A DNA stretch of 11,962 bases from an uncultured bacterium. Lineage in GTDB: Bacteria; Bacillota_A; Clostridia; Oscillospirales; Oscillospiraceae. The stretch covers positions 1-11,962 of the forward strand of contig CAMEHJ010000012.1 of the NCBI GenBank assembly GCA_945917385.1. Direction: 5' to 3'. The notes beneath the pieces were generated by a model that saw nothing but the letters and a program-made list of their open reading frames with translations, had not been told where the DNA came from and made no database searches. This document shows, piece after piece, positions 1-8,185 of the stretch (position 1 is its first letter; every line of letters starts with the position of its first letter). Made by a program: the position numbers and the translations under genes.

Positions 1-18
1 TTGGAAAGGAAAAAGAGT

Positions 19-1107
19 ATGAAAAAAAGACTTCTTGCAACCCTGTTGATCATCGCATTGGCCGCCACCATGGCAGCGTGCGGCAGCAGCGCAGCCCCCG
101 CAGCCCCCGCAGCCCCCGCAGCAAGCACGGCTCCCGCAGCAGCAGCTTCTAATGATGCTGAAAAGCCCGCTGAAGTAGTTGAACTGGTCATCGGCGGCGT
201 TACCTCCCAGAACGCAAAGGACGCAACCACCAGATTCATCGAGCTCGTTGGCGAGTATTCCGGCGGCTCCATCACCTGCGTTGACTTCCCCGACAACCAG
301 CTCGGCAACGACGAGCAGAGATGGGAAATGACCCAGACCGGTGAGTGCGACATCTCCATCGGCTCCACCTCCTCCGTCGCATCCTCCTACAACGACTTCT
401 ACATCTTCGATACCCCGTACCTGTTCCTCAACCGTGACGAGGCATTTGACGTCGGCTTCGCATCCGATGCAGGCAAGGCAATCCTTGCCGGTGTTGAGTC
501 CGTCGGCCTCAAGGGTCTTGCACTGTGGGAGAACGGCTTCCGCAATGTCACCACCAACAACAAGGAAGTCAACAGCCTCGCTGACCTCAAGGGTCTGAAG
601 CTGCGCACCATGGACAACGAGATCCACCTCGCCGCATGGAAGGCAATGGGCGCCAACCCCACTCCGATGGCATTCTCCGAAGTTTTCACCGCTCTGCAGC
701 AGGGCACCGTTGACGGCCAGGAGAACCCCTACGGCATTATCGTCGGCAACAAGTTCGAGGAAATCGAGAAGTACGCTATCCAGACCCGCCACAGCTTCAC
801 TCCCTACTATGTTGTTATGAACCTCGACCGCTGGAACAGCCTGACCGCTGAGCAGCAGGATGCTGTCACCCGCGCAATGGCAGAGGCCACCCAGTACCAG
901 AAGGAGCAGTCCGCCTACTATGAAGAGGCAGACGTTGTCACCATCGAAGCCGCAGGCTGCAAGGTCATAAAGCTCAGCGATGAAGCTCTTGCCGAGTTCA
1001 AGGCCGCCGCTGACGCAGCAGACTGCGCAACCATGGCAATGGGCAAGATGGCACATCCCGAACTCGGCCAGGGTCTCCTTGACGCTCTCGCAGCCGCAAG
1101 AGGATAA
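19..1107 (+). CDS. dctP: TRAP transporter solute-binding lipoprotein, DctP family
   Basis: This is the extracytoplasmic binding subunit of a TRAP transporter, which captures a carboxylate-bearing substrate and passes it to the DctQM membrane subunits. I start it at ATG 19 (362 residues) because an AAAGGA ribosome site lies 8 bases upstream; a TTG at position 1 would add six residues and swallow that site. Residues 1-20 are a Lys/Arg-led hydrophobic signal peptide ending in the lipobox MAAC, so Cys21 should be lipidated and anchor the protein outside the membrane. Residues 22-48 are an Ala/Pro/Ser tether. The mature domain has the DctP signatures: Arg175 in ENGFRNVTT, Arg196 in LKLRT (family position of the carboxylate-binding arginine), and ALQQGTVDGQENP at 225-237. 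The neighbouring genes suggest a sugar acid as ligand, but C4-dicarboxylates or other hydroxy acids remain possible. Family assignment is secure; ligand is inferred. Confidence 0.95.
   Translation: MKKRLLATLLIIALAATMAACGSSAAPAAPAAPAASTAPAAAASNDAEKPAEVVELVIGGVTSQNAKDATTRFIELVGEYSGGSITCVDFPDNQLGNDEQRWEMTQTGECDISIGSTSSVASSYNDFYIFDTPYLFLNRDEAFDVGFASDAGKAILAGVESVGLKGLALWENGFRNVTTNNKEVNSLADLKGLKLRTMDNEIHLAAWKAMGANPTPMAFSEVFTALQQGTVDGQENPYGIIVGNKFEEIEKYAIQTRHSFTPYYVVMNLDRWNSLTAEQQDAVTRAMAEATQYQKEQSAYYEEADVVTIEAAGCKVIKLSDEALAEFKAAADAADCATMAMGKMAHPELGQGLLDALAAARG
91..117 (+). repeat. Three perfect 9-bp tandem repeats in the lipoprotein tether
   Basis: The unit GCAGCCCCC occurs three times head to tail and is followed by a degenerate fourth copy (118-126). 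It is in frame and encodes Ala-Ala-Pro three times, just after the lipidated Cys21 of the binding protein. It probably serves as a flexible spacer between the membrane anchor and the binding domain. Because each unit is three codons, copy-number change by slippage would alter tether length without a frameshift. Confidence 0.85.
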
Positions 1108-1156
1108 ACCGTTCGCTTAAACCATCGTTTGATCATCCGGATCAAGTAAAATTTGG

Positions 1157-1213
1157 AGAGAGCCGTTGCGGACATGGAGGATCTTTCCATGCCCCAACGG
1201 CTCTCTTTTCTTT
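1157..1213 (+). terminator. Intrinsic terminator/attenuator between dctP and dctQ
   Basis: A 12-bp perfect outer stem pairs 1157-1168 with 1195-1206. A second 6-bp stem (1173-1178 with 1186-1191) sits inside it across a small internal loop, and the T-rich run TTTTCTTT follows at 1206-1213. It lies 49 bases after the dctP stop and 55 bases before the dctQ start. A smaller hairpin (TGATC/GATCA, 1130-1144) precedes it. Since dctQM clearly belong with dctP, the likely role is partial termination or 3'-end protection, giving more binding protein than membrane subunits. Full termination with a separate dctQ promoter is the alternative, but I see no convincing promoter in 1214-1268. Confidence 0.85.
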
Positions 1214-1254
1214 GAACCATTAACTATACTGTACTCTATGAGTTCGAATGATAC

Positions 1255-1259
1255 AGGAG
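1255..1259 (+). promoter_or_regulatory. Ribosome-binding site that sets the dctQ start at TTG 1269
   Basis: AGGAG ends 9 bases before TTG 1269. The in-frame ATG at 1248 lies upstream of this site and has no purine-rich sequence before it, and the GTG at 1263 is only 3 bases away from the site. The TTG start therefore fits best. Confidence 0.7.
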
Positions 1260-1268
1260 TGTGTTGCT

Positions 1269-1754
1269 TTGAAAGTGTTGAAATGGCTTAATGACAACCT
1301 GGAAAAGTATTGCTGCGTCGTGCTGATGAGCGTCATGACGCTGATCATTTTCATCCAGGTTGTGGCTCGATATGTATTCCAGAATTCCCTCAGCTGGTCT
1401 GAAGAGCTGGCCAGATATCTTTTCATCTGGCTGGTCTATCTCGGTATCAGCTACGGCTGCCTGATGCGCAAGCACATCAAGATTGATGCCGCTCTGGGTC
1501 TTTTCCCGAAGAAGGCACGTAAATACGTCGTCATCATCGGCGACCTGTTTTTCCTTGCTTTCGCGGTCTATGTCGCATATACAGGTCTTTTCTACTCTCT
1601 CAATCAGACCCGTGTTTCCTCTGCGATGGGTGTTCCCTTTAAGTACGTCTATATCTCGACCTTTTTCGGGTTCGGTCTCGCGGTGATACGTCAGATTCAA
1701 ACTATAATCTATCGTGTCCGCTGTATAAAAAATGGGGAGGAGTATGAAGGATGA
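1269..1754 (+). CDS. dctQ: TRAP transporter small permease subunit, DctQ family
   Basis: This is the small integral-membrane subunit of the TRAP transporter, which scaffolds DctM and docks the binding protein. From TTG 1269 it has 161 residues, the usual DctQ size. Four hydrophobic segments are visible at about 15-37, 48-66, 86-110 and 124-145. The family hallmark SWSEELARYLFIWLVYLG is at 42-59, followed by a basic stretch MRKHIKID (66-73). It ends in an ATGA overlap with dctM, which indicates translational coupling and equimolar production. The TTG start may lower translation relative to dctP, in line with the attenuator upstream. An ATG at 1248 would add seven residues but has no ribosome site. 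Confidence 0.93.
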   Translation: MKVLKWLNDNLEKYCCVVLMSVMTLIIFIQVVARYVFQNSLSWSEELARYLFIWLVYLGISYGCLMRKHIKIDAALGLFPKKARKYVVIIGDLFFLAFAVYVAYTGLFYSLNQTRVSSAMGVPFKYVYISTFFGFGLAVIRQIQTIIYRVRCIKNGEEYEG

Positions 1755-3046
1755 GCACTGCCGCAATTATTCTGTTCGTTTCTCTTGTTGTGTTTTTGAT
1801 CTTAAATGTCCCTGTCGGTATTGCCATCGGCCTTGCGTCTCTCTGTGTGGTCTTTAACAGCACCAGACTGTCCGACAGCTTTATGGTACAGCAGCTTATC
1901 ACCGGCACCGACTCTTTCCCCATCATGGCGATTCCTCTGTTCATCCTTGCAGGTGAACTCATGGCGGCAGGCGGCGTTTCCAAACGCATTCTGAATGTTT
2001 GCAGCGCCTTCTTCGGCCACATTACCGGCGGTCTCGCCATCGTCACGGTTGTTGTCTGTATGTTCTTCGCCGCAGTCAGCGGCTCCGGTCCGGCAACCGT
2101 TGCCGCCGTCGGCGCGATGGTCGTTCCTTCCATGCTTGAGAAAGGCTACAGCAAGAGCTTTACTCTGGCCTGCGTCGCATGTGCGGGCTGTATCGGCGTT
2201 ATTATCCCGCCCAGCATCCCCATGGTCATCTACGGTGTCTCCACCACCACCTCCATCACCGGTATGTTCATGGCCGGCTTCATTCCCGGTATCTTCATCG
2301 GTGTCTGCCTTTGCCTGCTCTGCTACTTCTACTGCAAGAAGATGGGCTGGAAGGGTGAAGACAGACGCTACACCGCAAAGGAACGTCTGGCTATCATCTG
2401 GGACGCAAAATGGGCACTGATCGACCCCGTAATCATTCTCGGCGGTATCTACGGCGGTATTTTCACCCCCACGGAAGCTGCAGCAGTTGCGGCAGTTTAT
2501 GCATTTATCTGCGGTGCATTTATCTACCGTGAGCTTTCCCCCAAGCAGCTTTTCACCACCATCGCAAGCGCCTGCTCCACCAACGGCACCACAATGGCTA
2601 TCATCGGCGCGGCAACTGCCTTTACCCGCATCCTTACCATTGAGCAGATTCCCGCAATGATCACGCAGGCGATCCTCAATGTTTCCAGCAATCCCATCAT
2701 CGTCCTGATCCTCATCAATATCCTCCTGCTCATTGTCGGCTGCTTCATGGATACCACGCCCGCAATGATGGTTCTTTCCCCGATCCTTCTGCCGGTCGCT
2801 CTGTCTCTGGGGCTTTCCGCAATTCACTTTGGTATTATCATGGTCGTTAACCTGGCTATCGGTTTCATCACTCCCCCGCTCGGCATCAACCTCTTTGTTG
2901 CCGCACGCGTTGGCAATACCTCGCTGGAAACGGTGTGCAGAGGCATAGTAATGTTTATTATCGTAATGCTCTTCTGCCTGCTCTTCATCACCTATATCCC
3001 CGCAATTTCCGAGACTCTGCCCAAACTTGCAGGTATGCGCGTCTAA
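1751..3046 (+). CDS. dctM: TRAP transporter large permease subunit, DctM family
   Basis: This is the transport-catalysing large membrane subunit, which imports substrate in symport with cations, usually Na+. It has 431 residues, standard for DctM, and is almost wholly hydrophobic with many membrane segments. Visible family motifs are [20 protein letters not shown] (107-126), [15 protein letters not shown] (148-162), [17 protein letters not shown] (235-251), [18 protein letters not shown] (333-350) and [14 protein letters not shown] (371-384). The two glycine/serine/proline-rich repeats are the re-entrant loop regions expected for the ion-transporter fold. The start overlaps the dctQ stop by four bases, and GGGGAGG at 1734-1740 serves as ribosome site. 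The 31-base gap to dgoD has no terminator, so transport and catabolism are likely co-transcribed. Confidence 0.96.
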   Translation: MSTAAIILFVSLVVFLILNVPVGIAIGLASLCVVFNSTRLSDSFMVQQLITGTDSFPIMAIPLFILAGELMAAGGVSKRILNVCSAFFGHITGGLAIVTVVVCMFFAAVSGSGPATVAAVGAMVVPSMLEKGYSKSFTLACVACAGCIGVIIPPSIPMVIYGVSTTTSITGMFMAGFIPGIFIGVCLCLLCYFYCKKMGWKGEDRRYTAKERLAIIWDAKWALIDPVIILGGIYGGIFTPTEAAAVAAVYAFICGAFIYRELSPKQLFTTIASACSTNGTTMAIIGAATAFTRILTIEQIPAMITQAILNVSSNPIIVLILINILLLIVGCFMDTTPAMMVLSPILLPVALSLGLSAIHFGIIMVVNLAIGFITPPLGINLFVAARVGNTSLETVCRGIVMFIIVMLFCLLFITYIPAISETLPKLAGMRV

Positions 3047-3077
3047 GTTTTTTGGAATCTTACATTGGAGGCAAAAA

Positions 3078-4226
3078 ATGAAAATTACCGATATACGTAC
3101 TTATCTTGTTCGTCCGCGCTGGGGATTTGTTGAAGTGGAAACCGATACAGGTCTCGTCGGTTGGGGTGAACCCGTCATCGAAGGCAAGGCGGCCACGGTT
3201 CGCGCCTGCGTTGAGGAAATGAAGCCCTATCTTATCGGCGCCGACCCCATGAATATCGAGGACATCTGGAACGTCCTGTACCGTGCGGGCTTCTATCGCG
3301 GCGGCCCGATCATCATGAGTGCCATTGCCGGCATAGATCAGGCGCTGTGGGACATCAAGGGCAAGTACTATAACGCACCTGTACACCAGCTTCTCGGCGG
3401 CGCCTGCAGGGACAAAATGCGCGTTTATTGCTGGGTCGGCGGCGACCGCCCCAGTGATGTGGGCGCAGCAGCGCTGAGTAAGAAGAACGAGGGCATGACC
3501 GCAGTCAAGATGAACGCCACCGAGGAGCTCCAGATAGTAGACACCTACGACAAAATTGACGCCGTGCTGGAAAGAGTGGCCGCCATTCGTGAAAGCTGCG
3601 GCAAGTACTTCGGCATTGCAATCGACTTCCACGGCCGCGTCCATAAGCCCATGGCGAAGGTGCTTGCCAAAAAGCTGGAGGAGTTCGACCCCATGTTCAT
3701 TGAGGAGCCCGTCCTGTGCGAGCACATGGACGAGTTCAAAGAAATTGCCCGCGCCTGCAACATCCCCATCGCGACCGGCGAGCGTCTTTTCTCCAAATAT
3801 GATTTCAAGCGCCTTCTCGCAGCCGGCGGTGTTGACATTATTCAGCCTGACCTTTCGCACGCAGGCGGTATCACCGAGGTTCGCAAGATCGCCGCAATGG
3901 CCGAGGCCTACGACGTTGCGCTTGCGCCCCATTGCCCGCTTGGTCCTATCGCTCTGGCTGCCTGCCTTCAGGTTGATGCCGGCAGCTACAACGCATTTAT
4001 TCAGGAGCAGAGCATGGGTATTCATTACAACGAGTTCCATGGTCCCCTTGACTATATTCTCAATCCCGAGACCTACACCTTCAAAGACGGTCATGTAGAC
4101 ATCTCCAAGCTGCCCGGTCTCGGCGTTGAGGTAAACAAGGCGCTGGTGCTTGAAGAAAATGCAAATCCCCATGAGTGGAAGAATCCTGTCTGGCGTCACA
4201 GGGACGGTTCCGTCGCAGAGTGGTAA
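3078..4226 (+). CDS. dgoD: D-galactonate dehydratase (enolase superfamily)
   Basis: It removes water from D-galactonate to give 2-dehydro-3-deoxy-D-galactonate, a cytoplasmic Mg2+-dependent reaction of the DgoD branch of the mandelate racemase/enolase superfamily. The protein is 382 residues from ATG 3078, the length I recall for E. coli DgoD, with GGAGG 6 bases upstream; a longer in-frame start at 3027 would overlap dctM and is rejected. Residues matching the DgoD active site are Asp183 and His185 (DFHGR), Glu209 (FIEEP), Glu235 (GER) and His285 (APHCPLGP). Other matches are GWGEPVIEG (28-36), [11 protein letters not shown] (68-78), [15 protein letters not shown] (82-96) and a C-terminus ending in SVAEW. 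Asp183, Glu209 and Glu235 are the metal ligands; His185 and His285 are the acid/base pair. Because the match runs over the whole length, galactonate is the likely substrate. Confidence 0.95.
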   Translation: MKITDIRTYLVRPRWGFVEVETDTGLVGWGEPVIEGKAATVRACVEEMKPYLIGADPMNIEDIWNVLYRAGFYRGGPIIMSAIAGIDQALWDIKGKYYNAPVHQLLGGACRDKMRVYCWVGGDRPSDVGAAALSKKNEGMTAVKMNATEELQIVDTYDKIDAVLERVAAIRESCGKYFGIAIDFHGRVHKPMAKVLAKKLEEFDPMFIEEPVLCEHMDEFKEIARACNIPIATGERLFSKYDFKRLLAAGGVDIIQPDLSHAGGITEVRKIAAMAEAYDVALAPHCPLGPIALAACLQVDAGSYNAFIQEQSMGIHYNEFHGPLDYILNPETYTFKDGHVDISKLPGLGVEVNKALVLEENANPHEWKNPVWRHRDGSVAEW

Positions 4227-4230
4227 AAAG

Positions 4231-5727
4231 ATGGCAAATGATTTTATTCGCATTCATCCGTCCGATGATGTTGCGGTCGCACTGCGCGATATAGCAAAAA
4301 ACACCGAAGTCGAGGTGGCAGGGCAGCGCTTTACCGCTATCGACGATATCCCAAAGGGTCACAAAATGGCCCTTCGGGATCTGCGCGCCGGTGAAAATAT
4401 TCTGAAATACGGCAGCTATATCGGCCATGCCACCGCGGATGTCCCTGCGGGAAGCTGGCTGCACAGCCATAATGTCGAGACGAATCTTGACGGACTTCTG
4501 GACTACCGGTACACGCCGAACTTCCCCGAGACGACCTATACCCATGCGCTGCCTGACACCTTCCGCGGCTATCTGCGCCCGGACGGCAGAGCTGCTACCC
4601 GCAACGAAATCTGGGTCATCCCGACGGTCTCCTGCGTCAATACACTGGTTCGCAATATAGCCGAGCAGGCCAATGCGCTTGTGGGCGACAAATGTGACGG
4701 TGTTTTCGCGCTGCCGCATAACACGGGCTGCTCGCAGATGGGCGAAGATCAGGAGATGACGAAGCGTATTCTTTCCGCCGTCATCAAACATCCCAACGCC
4801 GGCGGCGTTCTCCTTGTCAGCCTGGGTTGTGAAAACGTCAATCTTGAGCGGCTTCTTCCGGTGCTGGGAGAATATGACCACTCCAGAATCAGAACGATGA
4901 TCGCGCAGGATGTCCCCGGCGACGAAGCTGCGGAGGGCGTTCGCATAATTCAGGAGATTGCCGAGCTTACCGCGCAGGATCACAGGGAGGAGCTTCCCGT
5001 ATCCAAGCTGATCATCGGCTGCAAATGCGGCGGTTCCGACGGCTTTTCCGGCATTACCGCAAATCCTCTCTGCGGTACGATCGCAGAGAAAGTGACCGCG
5101 CTCGGCGGCACGGCGGTTCTGACCGAGGTTCCCGAAATGTTCGGTGCGGAGACCTATCTGATGGAGCGCGCCGATAACGAGGCGACCTTCAATAAGATCG
5201 TCCGCATGATAAACGGCTTCAAACAGTATTATCTGGACCACGGCCAGCCGGTCTACGATAACCCTGCCCCCGGCAACAAGAAGGGCGGCATCACCACGCT
5301 GGAGGAAAAGTCACTCGGCTGCATACAGAAGGGCGGACGCGCCGTTGTTACCGACACCCTTGAGATGGGCGAGTCCTGCTCGAAGCCCGGTCTGAATCTC
5401 GTGACCGGCCCCGGCAATGACAGTGTTTCCATCACCAATCTTCTGTCCTGCGGCGCACAGATCATGCTCTTTACCACCGGCCGCGGCAATCCTCTCGGCA
5501 CGGCGATCCCCACCATCAAGATAGCCTCAAACACGGCGCTCTATGATAGGAAGCAGGGATGGTTTGATTTTAATGCCGGTCTTGTTCTTGAGACGGGCTC
5601 CATGGATGAAGCTTCCGAGATGCTGTGGAAAAAGATGATCAGCATCGCATCCGGTGAACAGCTTGCCCGTAACGAGGAGCGGGGCTACCGCGAAATTATG
5701 GTTTTCAAAGACGGTGTTATTCTTTAA
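4231..5727 (+). CDS. uxaA: Altronate dehydratase-family protein (UxaA)
   Basis: UxaA-family enzymes dehydrate D-altronate to 2-keto-3-deoxygluconate; relatives act on galactarate. From ATG 4231 the protein has 498 residues, near the 495 I recall for E. coli UxaA, and aligns along its length. The N-terminal SAF-like domain (about 5-95) contains IHPSDDVAVAL, GHKMAL and HSHNVETN (78-85). The catalytic domain contains RNEIWVIPTVSCVN (124-137), GCSQMGED (166-173), HPNAGGVLLVSLGCEN (187-202), KCGGSDGFSGITANP (265-279), TEVPEMFGAE (298-307), NPAPGNKKGGITTLEEKSLG (344-363), and TGRGNPLGT (416-424). It lies four bases after the dgoD stop with no clear Shine-Dalgarno sequence, so translation is probably coupled to dgoD. 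An ATG at 4150 would extend into dgoD by 27 residues lacking family similarity. Altronate specificity is likely but not certain; another hexonate or aldarate is possible. Confidence 0.9.
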   Translation: MANDFIRIHPSDDVAVALRDIAKNTEVEVAGQRFTAIDDIPKGHKMALRDLRAGENILKYGSYIGHATADVPAGSWLHSHNVETNLDGLLDYRYTPNFPETTYTHALPDTFRGYLRPDGRAATRNEIWVIPTVSCVNTLVRNIAEQANALVGDKCDGVFALPHNTGCSQMGEDQEMTKRILSAVIKHPNAGGVLLVSLGCENVNLERLLPVLGEYDHSRIRTMIAQDVPGDEAAEGVRIIQEIAELTAQDHREELPVSKLIIGCKCGGSDGFSGITANPLCGTIAEKVTALGGTAVLTEVPEMFGAETYLMERADNEATFNKIVRMINGFKQYYLDHGQPVYDNPAPGNKKGGITTLEEKSLGCIQKGGRAVVTDTLEMGESCSKPGLNLVTGPGNDSVSITNLLSCGAQIMLFTTGRGNPLGTAIPTIKIASNTALYDRKQGWFDFNAGLVLETGSMDEASEMLWKKMISIASGEQLARNEERGYREIMVFKDGVIL

Positions 5728-5753
5728 CTATTTCAATTTATAGGAGGAATCTT

Positions 5754-7049
5754 ATGGCTCTGGATTTTAAGGGAGATGTCGTTTCCGCACTTGCCGGAAC
5801 GATTGAGCTCCCCCGTATGGTTCGCGTAAAACAATTACTTGACGGCAGCCATTTTGAGCCGGAAGAAATTCCCGGCATTGTTCATGCTCAGCTCGACCGT
5901 CCGGAGATGCGCGAGCGTATCCGCCCCGGAATGAGCGTAGCAATTACCTGCGGCAGCCGCGGAGTAGCCAACATTGCTATCATCACCAAGGCGATCGTTG
6001 ATTTCGTCAAAGAATGCGGCGGTGTGCCGTTCGTCTTCCCTGCCATGGGCAGCCACGGCGGAGCGACCGCCGAGGGCCAGATTGGCATTCTCACCGGTTA
6101 CGGCGTTACCGAGGAGTTCATTGGCTGTCCCATCCGCTCCTCCATGGAAGTCGTTCAGGTCGGCAACCGTGAGGACAACGGCCGTCCCGTCTACATTGAT
6201 AAATATGCTTCCGAGGCAGACGGCATCATCCTTTGCGGCCGTGTCAAGGCTCACACCGCTTTCCGCGGCCCTTACGAGAGCGGCATTCTGAAGATGGCCG
6301 TCATCGGAATGGGCAAGCAGAAAGGCGCAGAGCAGTGCCATCAGGACGGCTTCAGCGAAATGGCATACGACCTGCCCCAGATCGCAAAGGTCATATTTGA
6401 CAACACCAATATTCTGGGCGCTGTCGCTCTGGGTGAGAACGCTTTCGATCAGACCTGCATCATTGAGGGTCTTCTGAAGGAAGAGGTCTTTGACCGTGAG
6501 CCCGACATTCTTACCAGAACAAAGGAGCGTCTCGGCAAGATTTACTTCGACGATATCGACGTTCTTGTTGTTGACCGTATCGGCAAGGACATCAGCGGCG
6601 ACGGTATGGACCCCAATATCACGGGCCGTTTTGCCGTTTCTCATGTACCTACCAGCAAAAATGTTCAGCATATCGCCGTTCTTGACCTCACCGAGGAAAC
6701 CCACGGCAACTGCAACGGTCTCGGTCTTGCCGATGTCACCACCTCCCGTCTGGTAAACAAGATAGACGTTGACGCAACATTTCCCAACGTTGTCACCTCT
6801 ACCGTTCTCTGCACGCCTCGTATTCCCCTGTTCACACGTTCCGATGAGGACTGCATCAAGATCGCTCTGCGCACCTGCAACTTCATAGACAGAGAAAATC
6901 CCCGCATAGTCCACATTCAGGATACCATGCGTCTCGAGGAGATTTATATATCCGAGGCAATGCTGGAAGAGGCAAAGAACAATCCCAATGTTGAAATTCT
7001 GTCTGAGCCGGAAGCATGGCCTTTCGACGAAAATGGCAATCTTTGGTGA
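5754..7049 (+). CDS. Lactate racemase (LarA)-like nickel-pincer enzyme, candidate sugar-acid 2-epimerase
   Basis: LarA-family proteins racemise or epimerise 2-hydroxy acids by hydride transfer through a nickel-pincer nucleotide covalently bound to a lysine. This 431-residue protein matches LarA length (about 424) and has the key residues in order: Arg69 (CGSRG), His101 (GSHGGAT), His167 (VKAHTAFRG), Lys180 (ESGILKM) and His196 (GAEQCH). Spacings His-His 66 and Lys-His 16 equal those I recall for L. plantarum LarA (H108, H174, K184, H200); His-Lys is 13 against 10. The N-terminal half is the Lar_N/DUF2088 region. An AGGAGGA site at 5742-5748 precedes the ATG. Known homologues include malate racemase and D-gluconate 2-epimerase. 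Between sugar-acid dehydratases and hydroxyacid dehydrogenases, a C2 epimerase of aldonates is the best guess. LarB, LarC and LarE cofactor genes are not in the window. The family is well supported; the substrate is inferred. Confidence 0.8.
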   Translation: MALDFKGDVVSALAGTIELPRMVRVKQLLDGSHFEPEEIPGIVHAQLDRPEMRERIRPGMSVAITCGSRGVANIAIITKAIVDFVKECGGVPFVFPAMGSHGGATAEGQIGILTGYGVTEEFIGCPIRSSMEVVQVGNREDNGRPVYIDKYASEADGIILCGRVKAHTAFRGPYESGILKMAVIGMGKQKGAEQCHQDGFSEMAYDLPQIAKVIFDNTNILGAVALGENAFDQTCIIEGLLKEEVFDREPDILTRTKERLGKIYFDDIDVLVVDRIGKDISGDGMDPNITGRFAVSHVPTSKNVQHIAVLDLTEETHGNCNGLGLADVTTSRLVNKIDVDATFPNVVTSTVLCTPRIPLFTRSDEDCIKIALRTCNFIDRENPRIVHIQDTMRLEEIYISEAMLEEAKNNPNVEILSEPEAWPFDENGNLW

Positions 7050-7066
7050 AAGGAAACATAAGCTTT

Positions 7067-8158
7067 ATGAAAGTCGATTATAAGGATTTGGAAAGGTATG
7101 CCGAAGAGATCATGCTCAAGGGCGGTTTTGACGCCGAAGAAGCGGCGTTCATGTCCAAGGAGCTCGTCCTCGCCAACCTCGTAGGCTATGACTCCCACGG
7201 TGTTATCCGTATCCCCCAGTATCTTGACCAGATGAAGATGGGCAAGATCGTCCCCGGCGCAAAAATCGAGATCGTCAAGGAGACCGCCACCACCGCAATC
7301 GTCGACGGCCACCTCAAGTTCGGCCAGATGGTCGGTTACAGAATGGCTGATATCGTCATGGAGAAGGCAAAGAAGTACGGCGTCGGCGTCGCTGTCAGCC
7401 TGAACGCCGCACACGCAGGCCGTGTCGGCTCCTATGTCGAGTACATTGCGAAGAACGGTTTCATCGGCTTCTGCACCGCTTCTCTCTGCTATAACAAGCC
7501 TCTTGCACCCTGGGGCGCAAAGGAGTCCAGAATGGGCACCAACCCCATCTCCTGGGCCGTTCCCCGCAAGGACAGCTTCCCTGTCTTCATGGACGGGTCT
7601 ATGACCGTCTGCGCCGAGGGCAAGGTTCGCACCTATGTACAGAAGGGTCTGCCGGTTCCCGAAGGTTGGATCATGGACGGCGAAGGTCACGACACCACCG
7701 ACCCCATGGCGCTTTACAGAGACCCTCCCGGAACCATCTATCCTGTCGGCGGCAAGAATTCCGGCGGTGTAAAGGGCTCGGCACTGGCAGTCATGGCGAA
7801 TATGTTCTCTCTCGCTCTGGCAAACGATGACTACTGGTCTCATGAAAAGCAGCTCACCGAGAACGGCATCTTCATCATGGCAATAGACCCCGAGGCATTC
7901 TGCGGTCTTGACGCATACAAGGCGCAGGTTCTCAACCACAGCAACTACATCAAGTCCGCTGCCCCCGCAGACGGTTTTGATAAGGTCATGATGCCCGGCG
8001 AGTACGAGCACGAAAACTATGACCGTCTCACAAAAGAAGGAATTGAACTGCCTCCCGACACATGGAACGGTCTCGTAAAGATCGCCAAGGAGCTCAATTG
8101 CGAGTGGTCCAAGGACCTGGAAGCTGCCGAAACTTCCGCAAGCTTCGTTCGCTATTAA
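7067..8158 (+). CDS. Ldh_2-family (malate/L-lactate/2,3-diketogulonate-type) NAD(P)-dependent oxidoreductase
   Basis: This is a cytoplasmic oxidoreductase of the family holding YlbC/MDH-type malate dehydrogenase, ureidoglycolate dehydrogenase AllD and 2,3-diketo-L-gulonate reductase YiaK/DlgD, which interconvert 2-keto and 2-hydroxy acids using a non-Rossmann NAD(P) fold. It has 363 residues from ATG 7067, with AAGGA at 7050-7054 upstream; an ATG at 7016 would overlap the preceding gene by 34 bases and lacks a site. Motifs are GYDSHGVIRIPQY (40-52) with His44, the proposed catalytic residue position in YiaK, NAAHAGRVGSYVEYIA (113-128), PWGAKESRMGTNPISWAVP (148-166), GKVRTY (185-190) and VPEGW (197-201). 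It is slightly longer than the usual 330-350 residues. It starts 17 bases after the LarA-like gene, implying one transcript. It may reduce or oxidise the C2 position of the sugar acid handled by its neighbours; the exact substrate cannot be read. Confidence 0.88.
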   Translation: MKVDYKDLERYAEEIMLKGGFDAEEAAFMSKELVLANLVGYDSHGVIRIPQYLDQMKMGKIVPGAKIEIVKETATTAIVDGHLKFGQMVGYRMADIVMEKAKKYGVGVAVSLNAAHAGRVGSYVEYIAKNGFIGFCTASLCYNKPLAPWGAKESRMGTNPISWAVPRKDSFPVFMDGSMTVCAEGKVRTYVQKGLPVPEGWIMDGEGHDTTDPMALYRDPPGTIYPVGGKNSGGVKGSALAVMANMFSLALANDDYWSHEKQLTENGIFIMAIDPEAFCGLDAYKAQVLNHSNYIKSAAPADGFDKVMMPGEYEHENYDRLTKEGIELPPDTWNGLVKIAKELNCEWSKDLEAAETSASFVRY

Positions 8159-8185
8159 TTGCTGTTAACGCAGGAGGATATTTCA

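Noticed and set aside
1130..1144. Short inverted repeat TGATC/GATCA after dctP as an operator
   Set aside because: A 5-bp stem inside a transcribed 3' region is common by chance; I treat it only as part of the attenuator neighbourhood.
1214..1268. Possible promoter for dctQ (TATACT at 1225-1230, TTGAAC at 1212-1217)
   Set aside because: The two boxes are only 7 bases apart, and no other pair with 16-18 base spacing is convincing.
1802..8011. Long minus-strand open frames opposite dctM, dgoD, uxaA, the LarA-like gene and the Ldh_2 gene (about 340-400 codons each)
   Set aside because: Each mirrors a well-supported plus-strand gene, lacks a sensible ribosome site or family motifs, and has low-complexity His/Asp/Gly-rich composition typical of shadow frames.
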